A stretch of 20,478 nucleotides of DNA from Methanobrevibacter sp. Lineage in GTDB: Archaea; Methanobacteriota; Methanobacteria; Methanobacteriales; Methanobacteriaceae. Made by a program: the position numbers and the translations under genes. Shown one piece after another: positions 1-6,887 of this stretch. The first letter of the stretch is position 1, and every line of letters starts with the position of its first letter. The DNA is taken from assembly GCA_009777005.1 (NCBI GenBank), contig WRMT01000012.1:1-20478 (forward strand), written 5' to 3'. The notes under the pieces were generated by a model. It did no database searches, was not told the origin of the DNA, and worked only from the letters and a program-made list of their open reading frames with translations.

Positions 1-155
1 TGAGTCGCATCTTTAATTGAAAAGTTTTGCCGTAACATCCTTAAAAACAATACCCTTTGATAAATCCTATAATAAACAATATACTCACTCAAAATCTCAT
101 CCAAATCCTTCATTTTCAAATAATCAGCTATTTCAATATCATACTGATTAATCAT
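1..155 (-). CDS. N-terminal part of a helix-turn-helix protein, probably an IS630-like transposase; cut by the window edge
   Basis: Read on the minus strand, an open frame starts with ATG at 155-153 and runs off the left edge after 51 codons. An in-frame stop lies three codons upstream of this ATG. The protein starts MINQYDIEIADYLKMKDLDE and continues with an amphipathic stretch whose core is YQRVLFLRMLRQNFSIKDAT. The pattern of hydrophobic residues followed by an NFSIKDA turn resembles the first helix-turn-helix of IS630/Tc1-type transposases, where a segment like RLLFIRML..G.S..EA is typical. No Shine-Dalgarno sequence is visible, but a TATA-like box lies about 29 bases upstream, so the message may be leaderless. 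The codons are purine-rich and regular, unlike the opposite strand. The transposase assignment is inference from 51 residues; a MarR- or Xre-like regulator cannot be excluded. Confidence 0.55.
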   Translation of the reverse strand, partial: MINQYDIEIADYLKMKDLDEILSEYIVYYRIYQRVLFLRMLRQNFSIKDAT

Positions 156-177
156 ATAATATTACTATTTTCAATAA

Positions 178-189
178 CCATATATAAAA
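178..189 (-). promoter_or_regulatory. TATA box for the left-edge gene
   Basis: On the minus strand this reads TTTTATATATGG, a good archaeal TATA element. Its centre is about 29 bases before the ATG at 155. That is the usual distance from TATA box to transcription start, so the transcript would begin at or next to the start codon. This fits the missing Shine-Dalgarno sequence. Confidence 0.45.
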
Positions 190-290
190 CTTTGGAAAAA
201 AGTTTAGTAATTATCTATAATATTAATCAGAAACTAGATTAATATTAGCTTAATTTATCTTTAAATTTTAAAAAAAAATAGCTAAACTCA

Positions 291-1415
291 TTAAACAACT
301 AATAAAAAATACAAAATTAAATAATAAATCCCTAACAAAACTATCACAGAAAGTAATATAGAAATCCTTGATAATTTAATAGCTTTATCAATATGATCTA
401 TCATTAGCTCTTGATTTTCATCTCCTAAGGTATAAACATCTTCTTTTTTTAATTGTATTTCTAGTGCACCAGCTGCTGCTGACATTGTATATCCTGAGTT
501 TGGACTTGGGCAATTTTTTGCATCTCTTTTAAAAATAAAATAGCTATTTCTCCAATTTAAATTTAATAGAAATGCAGATATAATAACCATTAATCCAGAA
601 AATCTTGAAGGAATATAGTTTAGTAAATCATCTAACTTTGCTGGAAAGTAGCCAATCAACATGTATTTTTGATTTTTATATGCAACCATTGCATCTAAGG
701 TATTTAATATCCTATAAAATATTGCTGCAAGTATAGAAACTATAGCTATTAAATAAAATAAATAATTATTAATAAAATTAATAAATATTATTATATTATT
801 ATAATAATTATAATTATTAAAATTAGTATAATTAAAAAAATAGCTAACCGTCAAGGTAAGGAATAATGTTATAATTCCAGTAGCTAAATAGTAAAAAAAA
901 ACTGAAACACAAGAATCGGTTATATTTTCTGTTAAAGTTTCAATAGTTGCAGAAATTATTAGCTTTTCACTTAATTCATTTGTTTTTCTACTTACTAAAT
1001 AAGAAACTGATTTACGAGCTTTATTAATATCGATGGATAAATCATTTTTTATATCATTAGCTGATGATAATAATAATTTAAAAGAAAACATTGAGGATAA
1101 AATTAATATTGAAGCTATTATGAAGATATAAAAATTTATTGTTAATGTTAAAAAGATTATAATAGCTATACTCAATGAAAGAATCGTTACTGACAGGGTT
1201 AAATACAAACCAGAAAACTTACTTTTTATCTTAATAAAATATTTTGTGAAGTAATCAATGAATTTACCTATTATAACAACAGGATGGATCTTTGTTGGAA
1301 GTTCTCCAAAGATTAAGTCTATAGCTATTGCAAAGATTAAAATAAAACCAATTATTCCAATTGAAAAAAAGTCATTTAAATTGTAGTTTGTAAAACTTGT
1401 TAGATTAAAAATCAT
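291..1415 (-). CDS. cbiB: Adenosylcobinamide-phosphate synthase CbiB (CobD family)
   Basis: CbiB is an integral membrane enzyme that attaches the aminopropanol-phosphate side chain to adenosylcobyric acid, giving adenosylcobinamide phosphate in the late, lower-ligand branch of cobamide synthesis. Methanogens need corrinoids for methyl transfer. The N-terminus has the family hallmark IDLIFGELPTKIHPVVIIGK (about residues 32-51). The second hallmark is the conserved loop CPSPNSGYTMSAAAGALEI near residue 305, matching the family's PNSG..AA.AGAL motif. Several hydrophobic segments lie between them (about 60-110, 165-240) and at the C-terminus. Length is 374 residues against roughly 310-330 for many homologues; the extra length is a Tyr/Asn/Ile-rich insertion around residues 190-220, coded by a near-pure A/T stretch (about 775-845). 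It starts at ATG 1415-1413 with no clear Shine-Dalgarno. It is not in an operon with other cobamide genes here. Confidence 0.92.
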   Translation of the reverse strand: MIFNLTSFTNYNLNDFFSIGIIGFILIFAIAIDLIFGELPTKIHPVVIIGKFIDYFTKYFIKIKSKFSGLYLTLSVTILSLSIAIIIFLTLTINFYIFIIASILILSSMFSFKLLLSSANDIKNDLSIDINKARKSVSYLVSRKTNELSEKLIISATIETLTENITDSCVSVFFYYLATGIITLFLTLTVSYFFNYTNFNNYNYYNNIIIFINFINNYLFYLIAIVSILAAIFYRILNTLDAMVAYKNQKYMLIGYFPAKLDDLLNYIPSRFSGLMVIISAFLLNLNWRNSYFIFKRDAKNCPSPNSGYTMSAAAGALEIQLKKEDVYTLGDENQELMIDHIDKAIKLSRISILLSVIVLLGIYYLILYFLLVV

Positions 1416-1729
1416 TAAAATTAATATATATAATAACTATATAATATTTTAGTTAAAAGTAAGTCTTACAATATTATTAATAAATATATTATTAATTAAA
1501 AGAATTTAATTATATAAAAAGAATTTTTGATTTATTCATTCTTTATTAATTTTTTTAAGATTAATAGTATAATATTCATTTCATAATCTATTCTTTTAGC
1601 TATTGATTTAATGTTTATATAATAAATATTTATAATAATAATTATAATAATAAAATAATATAATATTTATAATAATATATATATTTTTTTTATATATAAC
1701 TAAAATAATAATAATTTTTTGTGGTTTTT
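1416..1729. other. Divergent intergenic region, almost pure A/T
   Basis: This gap separates the minus-strand cbiB from the plus-strand gene at 1730 and should hold both promoters. On the minus strand, TATA-like runs lie 15-35 bases before cbiB. About 1625-1690 is a simple ATA/TAA microsatellite-like stretch. No reading frame or stable hairpin stands out. Confidence 0.5.
1689..1700 (+). promoter_or_regulatory. TATA box for the gene at 1730
   Basis: The sequence TTTATATATAAC follows a T-run and lies about 33 bases upstream of the preferred ATG at 1730. This would place transcription start near 1717-1722, leaving a very short leader. The surroundings are so A/T-rich that other TATA placements are possible. 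Confidence 0.35.
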
Positions 1730-2212
1730 ATGATAGATGAAAAGCAAGTTCGAGATTGGTTAGCTGATGAAGGAATATTCAAAGAAAAAATACCAGATGA
1801 TAGTGCAAACTTTCATTTTATTATTAATTATCCTGAAGGTCATATAATGGATATAATTCAACCAATAAACAAAATAGACATGATTTTAATTGGTTGTGCC
1901 ACTGAAGTAGCTCCAGAACAAATTTCTGCAATAAGAGCATCTTCTGAATCTAAAAAACAAGAGTTCATATGGGATTTAAGACTTTCTTTAAATCAGTTTT
2001 TATTGGACTTTGAACTTGAACATCCTAATGATGAGCTTAGTAAATTTGTTATTACAGAAGAAATCTATGAAGATGGATTAAATAAACATAATTTAATTAA
2101 TGGTATGAAAAAAGTTTTTAAAGGAAAGCTACATTGCATTTGGCTATTAGGGAAAAATTTTGGTGAAATTGATCCTGATTCTATTGAAGATACAAATAGT
2201 ATGTTTGGATAG
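1730..2212 (+). CDS. Conserved archaeal protein of unknown function (possibly DUF2299-like)
   Basis: This 160-residue soluble, acidic protein has no signal peptide or membrane segment. It starts MIDEKQVRDWLADEGIFKEK, continues with a beta-rich stretch with a PEGHIMDIIQP segment (about residues 30-50), then IDMILIGCATEVAPEQ (about 47-62), a helical region, and ends near KLHCIWLLGKNFGEIDPDS. The layout of an N-terminal helix, a central sheet and two C-terminal helices reminds me of the archaeal DUF2299 family, but I cannot confirm the name. A GTG nine bases upstream (1721) would add three residues. I prefer the ATG because the upstream GTGG may act as a weak ribosome-binding site and the MIDE start looks natural. 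The gene stands alone, facing away from cbiB, and a short palindrome follows its stop. Confidence 0.75.
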   Translation: MIDEKQVRDWLADEGIFKEKIPDDSANFHFIINYPEGHIMDIIQPINKIDMILIGCATEVAPEQISAIRASSESKKQEFIWDLRLSLNQFLLDFELEHPNDELSKFVITEEIYEDGLNKHNLINGMKKVFKGKLHCIWLLGKNFGEIDPDSIEDTNSMFG

Positions 2213-2222
2213 TTTCATGAAA
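2213..2222. repeat. Small perfect palindrome after the stop codon
   Basis: TTTCATGAAA immediately follows the TAG stop of the preceding gene. Several TTTCATG or TTTTCATG echoes occur in the next 40 bases. It could form a small hairpin at the 3' end of the mRNA, but ten bases in this composition can also arise by chance. Confidence 0.25.
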
Positions 2223-2439
2223 TATTAATTTTCATGCTAATTTTTCATGGTACTGAGTTTAAAATATATAAACTATTGTCATGGGAAATTTAGTTATTCC
2301 TATATTTATGCAGCGATATAATATTTTGATAACTTTTTATTTGTATAGGTTCTATTAAAATTCCAGTTTATTTTACATTTATTTTCATTTCTATAATTCT
2401 GATAAGCTGTAGTTTCCTTTATTAAAAGATTGTGGTTAG

Positions 2440-2560
2440 ATATTCTTCTTCCAGTACATTGAGTGTTAATTACACTAATTCAATTTCAGCAATTCAATAT
2501 TTTTATAACCTCTATCAAGTAATAAAAGTATTTGAGCTCTTAATTCCTCTTTAAATTTTC
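2440..2560 (-). pseudogene. Decayed helix-turn-helix fragment of an IS630-like transposase
   Basis: On the minus strand, starting near 2556, the frame reads KFKEELRAQILLLLDRGYKN, then a one-base shift continues as NIEIAEIELV before stops. The block LRAQILLLL..GY.N.EIAEI is the classic first helix-turn-helix of IS630-type transposases. No start codon or DDE domain survives, and further downstream only broken frames are found. The whole 2213-2644 gap is otherwise uninformative. The family assignment rests on about 28 residues, one frameshift included, so it is suggestive rather than proven. Confidence 0.45.
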
Positions 2561-2644
2561 AAACAAAAAATATTATTTAAACCTCTTGAAATAAAGTAAG
2601 AGAGAATTCTATGCATTTCAAGTTAAAAATCAAAGAGATATATT

Positions 2645-3733
2645 ATGGATCTTTTAAAAGTAATAAAATTTGAAGGTGATGACACCACATTAGTATGGAA
2701 GCATCCTGTAGAGGATTTTAATACTTCTAGTCAGCTAATTGTACATGAATCACAAGAAGCAATATTTTATAAAAATGGAGAAGTTCTTGATTTGTTTGGA
2801 CCAGGAAAACACGAATTAGTCAGTGAAAATATTCCTTTGATTCGAAATATCATAAATATTCCTACTGAAGGAGAAACTCCTTTCCATGTTGAAGTTTATT
2901 TTATAAATAAAGCTACATCACTAAATATTGAATGGGGTACAAGTAGCCAATTCCAAATATTAGATCCGACTTTCAATATTCCTTTAAATGCAGGTGCATC
3001 AGGAAGTATGGAGTTTATAATAAAAGATGCAAGAAAATTTTTAATTAAAGTTGTTGGAACTCAAAATAGCATAAACACGGAAAAATTAATCAAATATTTC
3101 AGAGAAAAACTCAGCACAAGAGTTAAAACATATTTGGCTAAAATTATGTCCGAAGTTAGCTATTTAACTATAAATCAATATCTAGAAGAAATATCAAAAG
3201 CTCTGGAAGAAAAATTAGTTATTGATTTTGATTTTTATGGTGTTAAATTAGTTAATTTTTATCTCTCAACAATAGTTATTCCTAAAGAAGACACTGATAA
3301 AGTTAAAGAAGTCCTAAATAAAAAGATGGAATATGGGACACTTGATTATAATTGGGCAGATGAACAGATAGCAGAAATATCAAAGAAATATGCAGATAAT
3401 CCTGGAATGCAAAATGATGTTGGAGGAATGATAGCTCAAATACCAATAGCATTAGCTTTTGGTGAAATGCTGAAGGATAACATTGCTGGAAGTTTTCAAA
3501 GCTCTTTTTCAGGTAAATCCAATATGTTTAGTGGTAACAATTCAAATGCTAATGTAGCTAATAACAAATTTTGTTTACAATGTGGTAAAGAACTAGAAAA
3601 TGATTCGGTATTCTGTTCTGGATGTGGGAATAAATTAACTGATGAGTTAAAATGTTCTAAATGTGGGTCAAAGATAAAAAAAAATGATAAATTTTGTTCA
3701 CAATGTGGAAATAGAATAGGTGATTATATATGA
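2645..3733 (+). CDS. SPFH/Band 7-domain protein with two C-terminal zinc ribbons
   Basis: This 362-residue protein belongs by appearance to the SPFH family branch that includes Bacillus YdjI and so-called virion-core-like proteins. SPFH domains assemble into membrane-associated oligomeric scaffolds. Residues about 20-215 show the SPFH pattern: a start with HPVEDFNTSSQLIVHESQEA, then FYKNGEVLDLFGPGKHEL, a mixed alpha/beta core, and a helical region rich in Lys/Glu. A flexible Ser/Asn/Gly linker (about 280-307) follows. The tail holds two CxxC pairs twice: Cys310/313 with Cys324/327, and Cys337/340 with Cys351/354, forming two zinc ribbons. No transmembrane segment is seen. The ATG at 2645 has no strong Shine-Dalgarno. 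Its last codons overlap the next gene by four bases (ATGA), which suggests translational coupling. The function is unknown; a membrane stress-related scaffold is an inference. Confidence 0.85.
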   Translation: MDLLKVIKFEGDDTTLVWKHPVEDFNTSSQLIVHESQEAIFYKNGEVLDLFGPGKHELVSENIPLIRNIINIPTEGETPFHVEVYFINKATSLNIEWGTSSQFQILDPTFNIPLNAGASGSMEFIIKDARKFLIKVVGTQNSINTEKLIKYFREKLSTRVKTYLAKIMSEVSYLTINQYLEEISKALEEKLVIDFDFYGVKLVNFYLSTIVIPKEDTDKVKEVLNKKMEYGTLDYNWADEQIAEISKKYADNPGMQNDVGGMIAQIPIALAFGEMLKDNIAGSFQSSFSGKSNMFSGNNSNANVANNKFCLQCGKELENDSVFCSGCGNKLTDELKCSKCGSKIKKNDKFCSQCGNRIGDYI

Positions 3734-4677
3734 AAAAATTAGCTTGTGAAATGTGTGGAAGTACAAATGTAGTTAAAGAAGATGGTTTATTTACCTGTCA
3801 AAGTTGTGGTGCTAAATATTCTCCTGAAGAAGCCAAAAAAATGATGGTTGAGGGAACTGTTCAGATAGATCATTCATCAAAAATTGAGAACTATGAAAAA
3901 TTATTAAAAAAAGGAATTGAGCATCAACGATGGAAAGATGTGAAAAGATATTCTGATGAGCTTTTATCTATTGAAATTGAGAATCCTGATGCAATTTTTT
4001 ATAAAGGTTTGGCTGAATGTTGGTTAAGTTCCATGATGGATTATAAGGATCGTTATGATGTAAGCAAAGCTTTTAATTATGCAATTGATGTCATGAAAGA
4101 AAAAAAAATTGATGAAATTGGTGAGGCAATTGTACGTTATTCAAAGGAAATCATACCACTTATAAATTCTATACAAAATGCTTCAGTAAATATTCATAAT
4201 AGGGAACAAAAAAATTCTTATCACTATATCAATGGTTCTGATGTGAGAAAAGATGCAAAAATATTTTATTTGGAAAATTTATTTGTATCTAATGAATTAG
4301 TTACTCAAGTAATCAATTTCTATAATGAATATTTAGAAGATGTAAAAAAAGCAAGTTCTCATTTTGACTCAGATTTATTAGAATTTTTAATGGTAAAAAA
4401 TTTTTTACTTGATGAAATCATTAAAACTGTTAGACCGAGTGAAAAACAATCTTTTAAGGCTGAAAGACTGAGAAATATAAAAGAAATAAAAAAATATGAT
4501 AAAAATTTTGTTCAAAAAAAGAAAGTATCTGGTGGTAGTCTATTTTTAACAATTCTTTTTGTATTGTTTATGATAATTATCTTTAATATTTGGGGAGTTC
4601 TATTAACTTTGTTTATTCTTTTAGGATTATACGTGTTTAAAAAGGAGCTTTTAGGTGAATTTTTTTATCAATCTTAA
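3730..4677 (+). CDS. Zinc-ribbon membrane-anchored protein, second gene of the SPFH operon
   Basis: The 315-residue product opens with a TFIIB-type zinc ribbon: Cys6, Cys9, Cys23 and Cys26 in CEMCGS...FTCQSCGAKYS. It is followed by a charged SPEEAKKMMVEGTVQID segment that is often seen after such ribbons. Residues about 50-260 are predicted helical, with a repeat-like element near 50-85 (KGIEHQRWKDVKRYSDELLS) that could be TPR-related. The C-terminus has two close hydrophobic segments (about 270-286 and 288-304) that should form a hairpin in the membrane, ending with a short basic tail. The start overlaps the SPFH stop by four bases, and the end overlaps the next gene by 23 bases, so all three are almost certainly co-transcribed. 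It shares the zinc-ribbon theme with its neighbour, which suggests that the two proteins work together. No enzymatic motif was recognised. Confidence 0.82.
   Translation: MKKLACEMCGSTNVVKEDGLFTCQSCGAKYSPEEAKKMMVEGTVQIDHSSKIENYEKLLKKGIEHQRWKDVKRYSDELLSIEIENPDAIFYKGLAECWLSSMMDYKDRYDVSKAFNYAIDVMKEKKIDEIGEAIVRYSKEIIPLINSIQNASVNIHNREQKNSYHYINGSDVRKDAKIFYLENLFVSNELVTQVINFYNEYLEDVKKASSHFDSDLLEFLMVKNFLLDEIIKTVRPSEKQSFKAERLRNIKEIKKYDKNFVQKKKVSGGSLFLTILFVLFMIIIFNIWGVLLTLFILLGLYVFKKELLGEFFYQS
4642..4647 (+). promoter_or_regulatory. Shine-Dalgarno site that fixes a GTG start
   Basis: AAGGAG lies seven bases before the GTG at 4655, inside the coding region of the preceding gene. It is the clearest ribosome-binding site in this operon and supports the unusual GTG start and the 23-base overlap. 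Confidence 0.6.
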
Positions 4678-5059
4678 ATTCAATTCAGTTTTTTTGGTAC
4701 TCATTATTCTTTATAGTATTATTGTAATGTTGTTGTTTTTTGATAAAGGTTATGTTTTTTGGATTAGCTATTTATTTACATTGTTTGCATTTGTAGTACA
4801 ATTTATTTTAGCTAATTATTTAATTAATAAAAATGAGAGTTTCTCGTTCAATAGCTTACCACTACTTATAATAATTAATATCTATCTGATTATCCAGATA
4901 ATCGTCAGTATTCTGCTCATGTTTGATATACTTATCTTTGAATATTCTATTATTATTCAATCAACAATTTTAGGAATTTTTATAATAATTTCTCTTTTAT
5001 TATCACAAGCTAAAGATTATATTGAAAATCTTGAGGAAGATACTAAAAATCAACTTTAG
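4655..5059 (+). CDS. Small four-helix membrane protein, third gene of the SPFH operon
   Basis: This 134-residue, very hydrophobic protein has about four membrane segments: residues about 9-28, 34-53, 66-88 and 97-116. It has a short charged cytoplasmic-type tail, DYIENLEEDTKNQL. It starts at GTG, supported by AAGGAG seven bases upstream, within the 3' end of the preceding gene. No known family was recognised; the charge pattern offers only weak clues to topology. Its position as the last gene of an operon with an SPFH scaffold and a zinc-ribbon membrane protein makes it a candidate membrane partner of that complex. A T-run about 35 bases after the stop (5095-5101) could terminate the transcript. 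Confidence 0.72.
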   Translation: MNFFINLKFNSVFLVLIILYSIIVMLLFFDKGYVFWISYLFTLFAFVVQFILANYLINKNESFSFNSLPLLIIINIYLIIQIIVSILLMFDILIFEYSIIIQSTILGIFIIISLLLSQAKDYIENLEEDTKNQL

Positions 5060-5165
5060 TTTTGGGACCATAATTAATATTTTAATGAATCACATTTTTT
5101 TGAGAGAGGGAGAGGCACATTTCCAGTGAAACATGTTTGCATGTTTTTAGGAACTGAAGAGGTAT

Positions 5166-5189
5166 ATTTCAACTGTATACACTTGAAAC
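5166..5189. promoter_or_regulatory. Back-to-back mini-ORB pair (initiator binding boxes)
   Basis: A reverse box ATTTCAACTGTAT (5166-5178) abuts a forward box ATACACTTGAAAC (5177-5189). Both are close to the M. thermautotrophicus mini-ORB TTACACTTGAAAT, the forward one differing at two positions. Together with flanking bases they form one long imperfect palindrome (about 5162-5194) with TATATTTCAA and TTGAAACATA arms. Two initiators could bind it head to head. Confidence 0.6.
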
Positions 5190-5231
5190 ATATCTTTTTT
5201 AAAAATTCTTTAATCAGTAATTAAATGTTAA

Positions 5232-5247
5232 TTTTTTTTTAAAAAAA
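5232..5247. repeat. T9A7 tract, copy 1
   Basis: Nine T followed by seven A sits in the A/T-rich spacer between the inverted origin boxes. Identical tracts occur at 5789-5804 and 12851-12866, with shorter versions at 8813-8825 and 10863-10876. The T-to-A junction is flexible and easily melted. Confidence 0.5.
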
Positions 5248-5460
5248 GAATATAATGGATTTTTTATCTTTTACACTCTTTTTTAAAATATAAAATATTT
5301 TTATTAACAAAAAAAGGTTGTTATAGCTAATATGATTTTTTCAACATTATGAATTATATTAATTTTTAACTTATTTTTTATTATTATTTCAATTTTTCAT
5401 AGTCTCATTCAGCATTATTACTGCAATTCAATATAATAATATAATTTTTTAAAAAACATT

Positions 5461-5473
5461 TTACACTTGAAAC
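5461..5473 (+). promoter_or_regulatory. Mini-ORB box, 12 of 13 bases
   Basis: TTACACTTGAAAC matches the mini-ORB consensus at all but the last base. Its extension CATACCTC pairs with the left box's GAGGTAT extension at 5159, so similarity covers 17 bases in inverted orientation. It bounds the A/T-rich spacer on the right. Confidence 0.62.
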
Positions 5474-5508
5474 ATACCTCATGTTTTTTCTTTTTTTCAT
5501 TTTTTACT

Positions 5509-5521
5509 TTACAGTGGAAAT
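5509..5521 (+). promoter_or_regulatory. ORB-like dyad beside a C-rich string
   Basis: TTACAGTGGAAAT differs from the mini-ORB at two positions, and its CAGTGGAAA core resembles the dyad of longer ORB boxes in other archaea. It is followed by ACACCTCTCCCTCTCT. The mirrored left copy is at 5116-5132 (ATTTCCAGTGAAAC). The G-string of canonical ORBs is expected on the same strand after the dyad; here it is a C-string, so the orientation is unusual. Confidence 0.45.
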
Positions 5522-5788
5522 ACACCTCTCCCTCTCTAAATTTCATAGTCCTATTTTTTCTATTCTTGTTTTATAATATGTAATTTTTAGAAAAATTTGT
5601 TTATGAAAATTCCAGTGTATAAGAATTATAGATTATAACGGCATTATATTTACATGAACATTTTTCAAATAAACTTCAAAAATTTATAAATTTTTGTTAA
5701 ATTACTATAAAAAATACTTGAAAAGAGAAATTACATAGAAAATATTAACAATGGCTAATATATCGAATTGAATTGTTAAAATAGTAAA

Positions 5789-5804
5789 TTTTTTTTTAAA
5801 AAAA
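5789..5804. repeat. T9A7 tract, copy 2
   Basis: This is the same nine-T seven-A run as at 5232, again in the non-coding region upstream of orc1/cdc6. No gene end is near, so a plain terminator role is unlikely for this copy. Confidence 0.5.
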
Positions 5805-6192
5805 TTTAACATTGATATCTTTCAAAAAAAGAAAATAAAATAAAGAATAATATAAATTCAGTTATTGACCTAAAATTATATTGAATAAAAAGTCATTAAA
5901 TAGACATTATTATTTATTATAATATTCAAATTTTTTAATAAATACCTTTATTAATTTTAAAAAAGAACTAACTATACTTGAAATATAATGTTCATTACAA
6001 ATGGAGTAATACTCATTATTTTAATTTTTATCATTATATATTAATTGAATCTTATTTTATTCCATTTATTTATGAAAAAATAATGTTTTTATATTTCATA
6101 TGAATTGACAATAAAAAAAAAGATCTTATTGCAATTCTTAGATAAAATTAATCAAGTTCATCAAAGATTAAATTTTATTATTTATTATTATT

Positions 6193-6402
6193 GTTAGTTA
6201 TATAATATTTTTATAAACTTTCATAATACTTAATTATAAAATTATATTGTTAGCTATAGATTAATTCTATAAACTTTCATAATCTTAGTATAATATTTTT
6301 AAAAGCATTCATAATATTTAATTGTAATACTTTTGTTAACTTTCATAATACTTAACTATTGTTAGCTATATAATATTTTTTAAACTTTCAAAAATACTAA
6401 CT
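6193..6402 (+). repeat. Five iteron-like boxes upstream of the 38-bp array
   Basis: Boxes related to AAACTTTCATAATACTTA occur at 6215-6232, 6271-6287, 6303-6320 (more diverged), 6337-6354 and 6382-6400, all in the same direction. Three of them are preceded by a second shared block, GTTAGCTATA or GTTAGTTATA (6193, 6249, 6361). Spacing is irregular (56, 32, 34, 45 bases). Repeated same-direction boxes near an initiator gene suggest protein binding, but decayed duplication is also possible. Confidence 0.55.
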
Positions 6403-6493
6403 AACTACAATTAAAATGTTTTTAATAATAGAGAAATCTTTTCCTTTATCATATGATTAAATTTATTTAAATAAGCTCATATTACTGTTTAAT

Positions 6494-6700
6494 AGCTTAT
6501 TTTTAATTTAATAAGTTTATTTTCTTAAGTAGCTTATTTTTAATTTAAATAAGTTTATTTTCTTAAGTAGCTTATTTTTAATTTAAATAAGTTTATTTAT
6601 TTAAGTAGCTTATTTTTAATTTAAATAAGCTTATTTTCTTAAGTAACTTATTTTCAATTAAAATAAGTTTATTCTCAAAATAGCTTATTTTTAAATTTTT
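6494..6700 (+). repeat. 38-bp tandem array upstream of orc1/cdc6 (about 5.5 copies)
   Basis: Units begin at 6494, 6531, 6569, 6607 and 6645, with a partial unit from 6682. Each starts AGCTTATTTTTAATTTAAAT and ends in TTATTTTCTTAAGT. Copies 2-4 are nearly identical; the outer ones are diverged or one base shorter. Each unit contains the small dyad CTTATTT/AAATAAG around a seven-base loop and can be split into two related 19-base halves. There are no variable spacers, so it is not a CRISPR array. Confidence 0.88.
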
Positions 6701-6887
6701 TAAAATTTAATCAATAACTAATCTTGTTATATTGGATAATCAATTTAATCATTGTTTATTCTTGGTGAATTATTAATTGTTTTATTTAAGAAATAATTTT
6801 GGATTTAATAATATTGAATTAGAATTTACTCGTTATTATGGGGCTTTAAACGGTTTTAAATTTTAATTTTCATGTTTAGGTGTTAAA

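Larger units (their letters stand above)
5102..5539. repeat. Nested imperfect inverted repeat with origin-box-like dyads
   Basis: The left arm begins GAGAGAGGGAGAGG (5102-5115), then CACATTTCCAGTGAAAC (5116-5132). The right arm holds TTTACAGTGGAAAT (5508-5521), then ACACCTCTCCCTCTCT (5522-5537), which is its reverse complement with a few changes. Inside lies a second inverted pair: GAGGTATATTTCAACTG (5159-5175) against CACTTGAAACATACCTC (5464-5480). The left arm also holds a perfect hairpin, AACATG-TTTG-CATGTT (5130-5145). The roughly 270-bp centre is nearly pure A/T. It could be read as a small mobile element, but the inner arms coincide with mini-ORB boxes, so an origin core is preferred. 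Confidence 0.65.
5060..6887. other. oriC: Candidate replication origin region upstream of orc1/cdc6
   Basis: This 1.8-kb gap has no credible gene. In order it holds: a G-rich/C-rich bounded inverted repeat with mini-ORB-like boxes (5102-5539), very A/T-rich spacer DNA, two T9A7 tracts (5232-5247, 5789-5804), five iteron-like boxes (6215-6400) and a 38-bp tandem array (6494-6700) ending about 190 bases before the initiator gene. Archaeal origins commonly lie next to orc1/cdc6 and consist of inverted initiator boxes around an A/T-rich unwinding element. The mini-ORB of M. thermautotrophicus, as I recall it (TTACACTTGAAAT), occurs here in inverted pairs. Function as an origin is inference from arrangement and box identity; replication data or a skew plot would be needed to prove it. 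Confidence 0.7.

Noticed and set aside
57..242. 61-codon plus-strand frame near the left edge
   Set aside because: It lies opposite the better supported minus-strand gene start, is almost only Ile, Asn, Leu and His from A/T-rich codons, and has no ribosome-binding site.
5102..5539. Nested inverted repeat considered as a miniature transposable element
   Set aside because: No target-site duplication is seen at the ends, and the inner arms coincide with mini-ORB boxes. It is kept as an alternative but not preferred.
5972..5984. CTATACTTGAAAT as a further mini-ORB
   Set aside because: It matches 11 of 13 bases, but 11 of 13 matches also occur in unrelated gaps, for example 2615-2627 and about 15099-15111, so this level is background.
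6494..6700. 38-bp array considered as a CRISPR array
   Set aside because: The units are directly adjacent with no variable spacers, and no cas genes are present.
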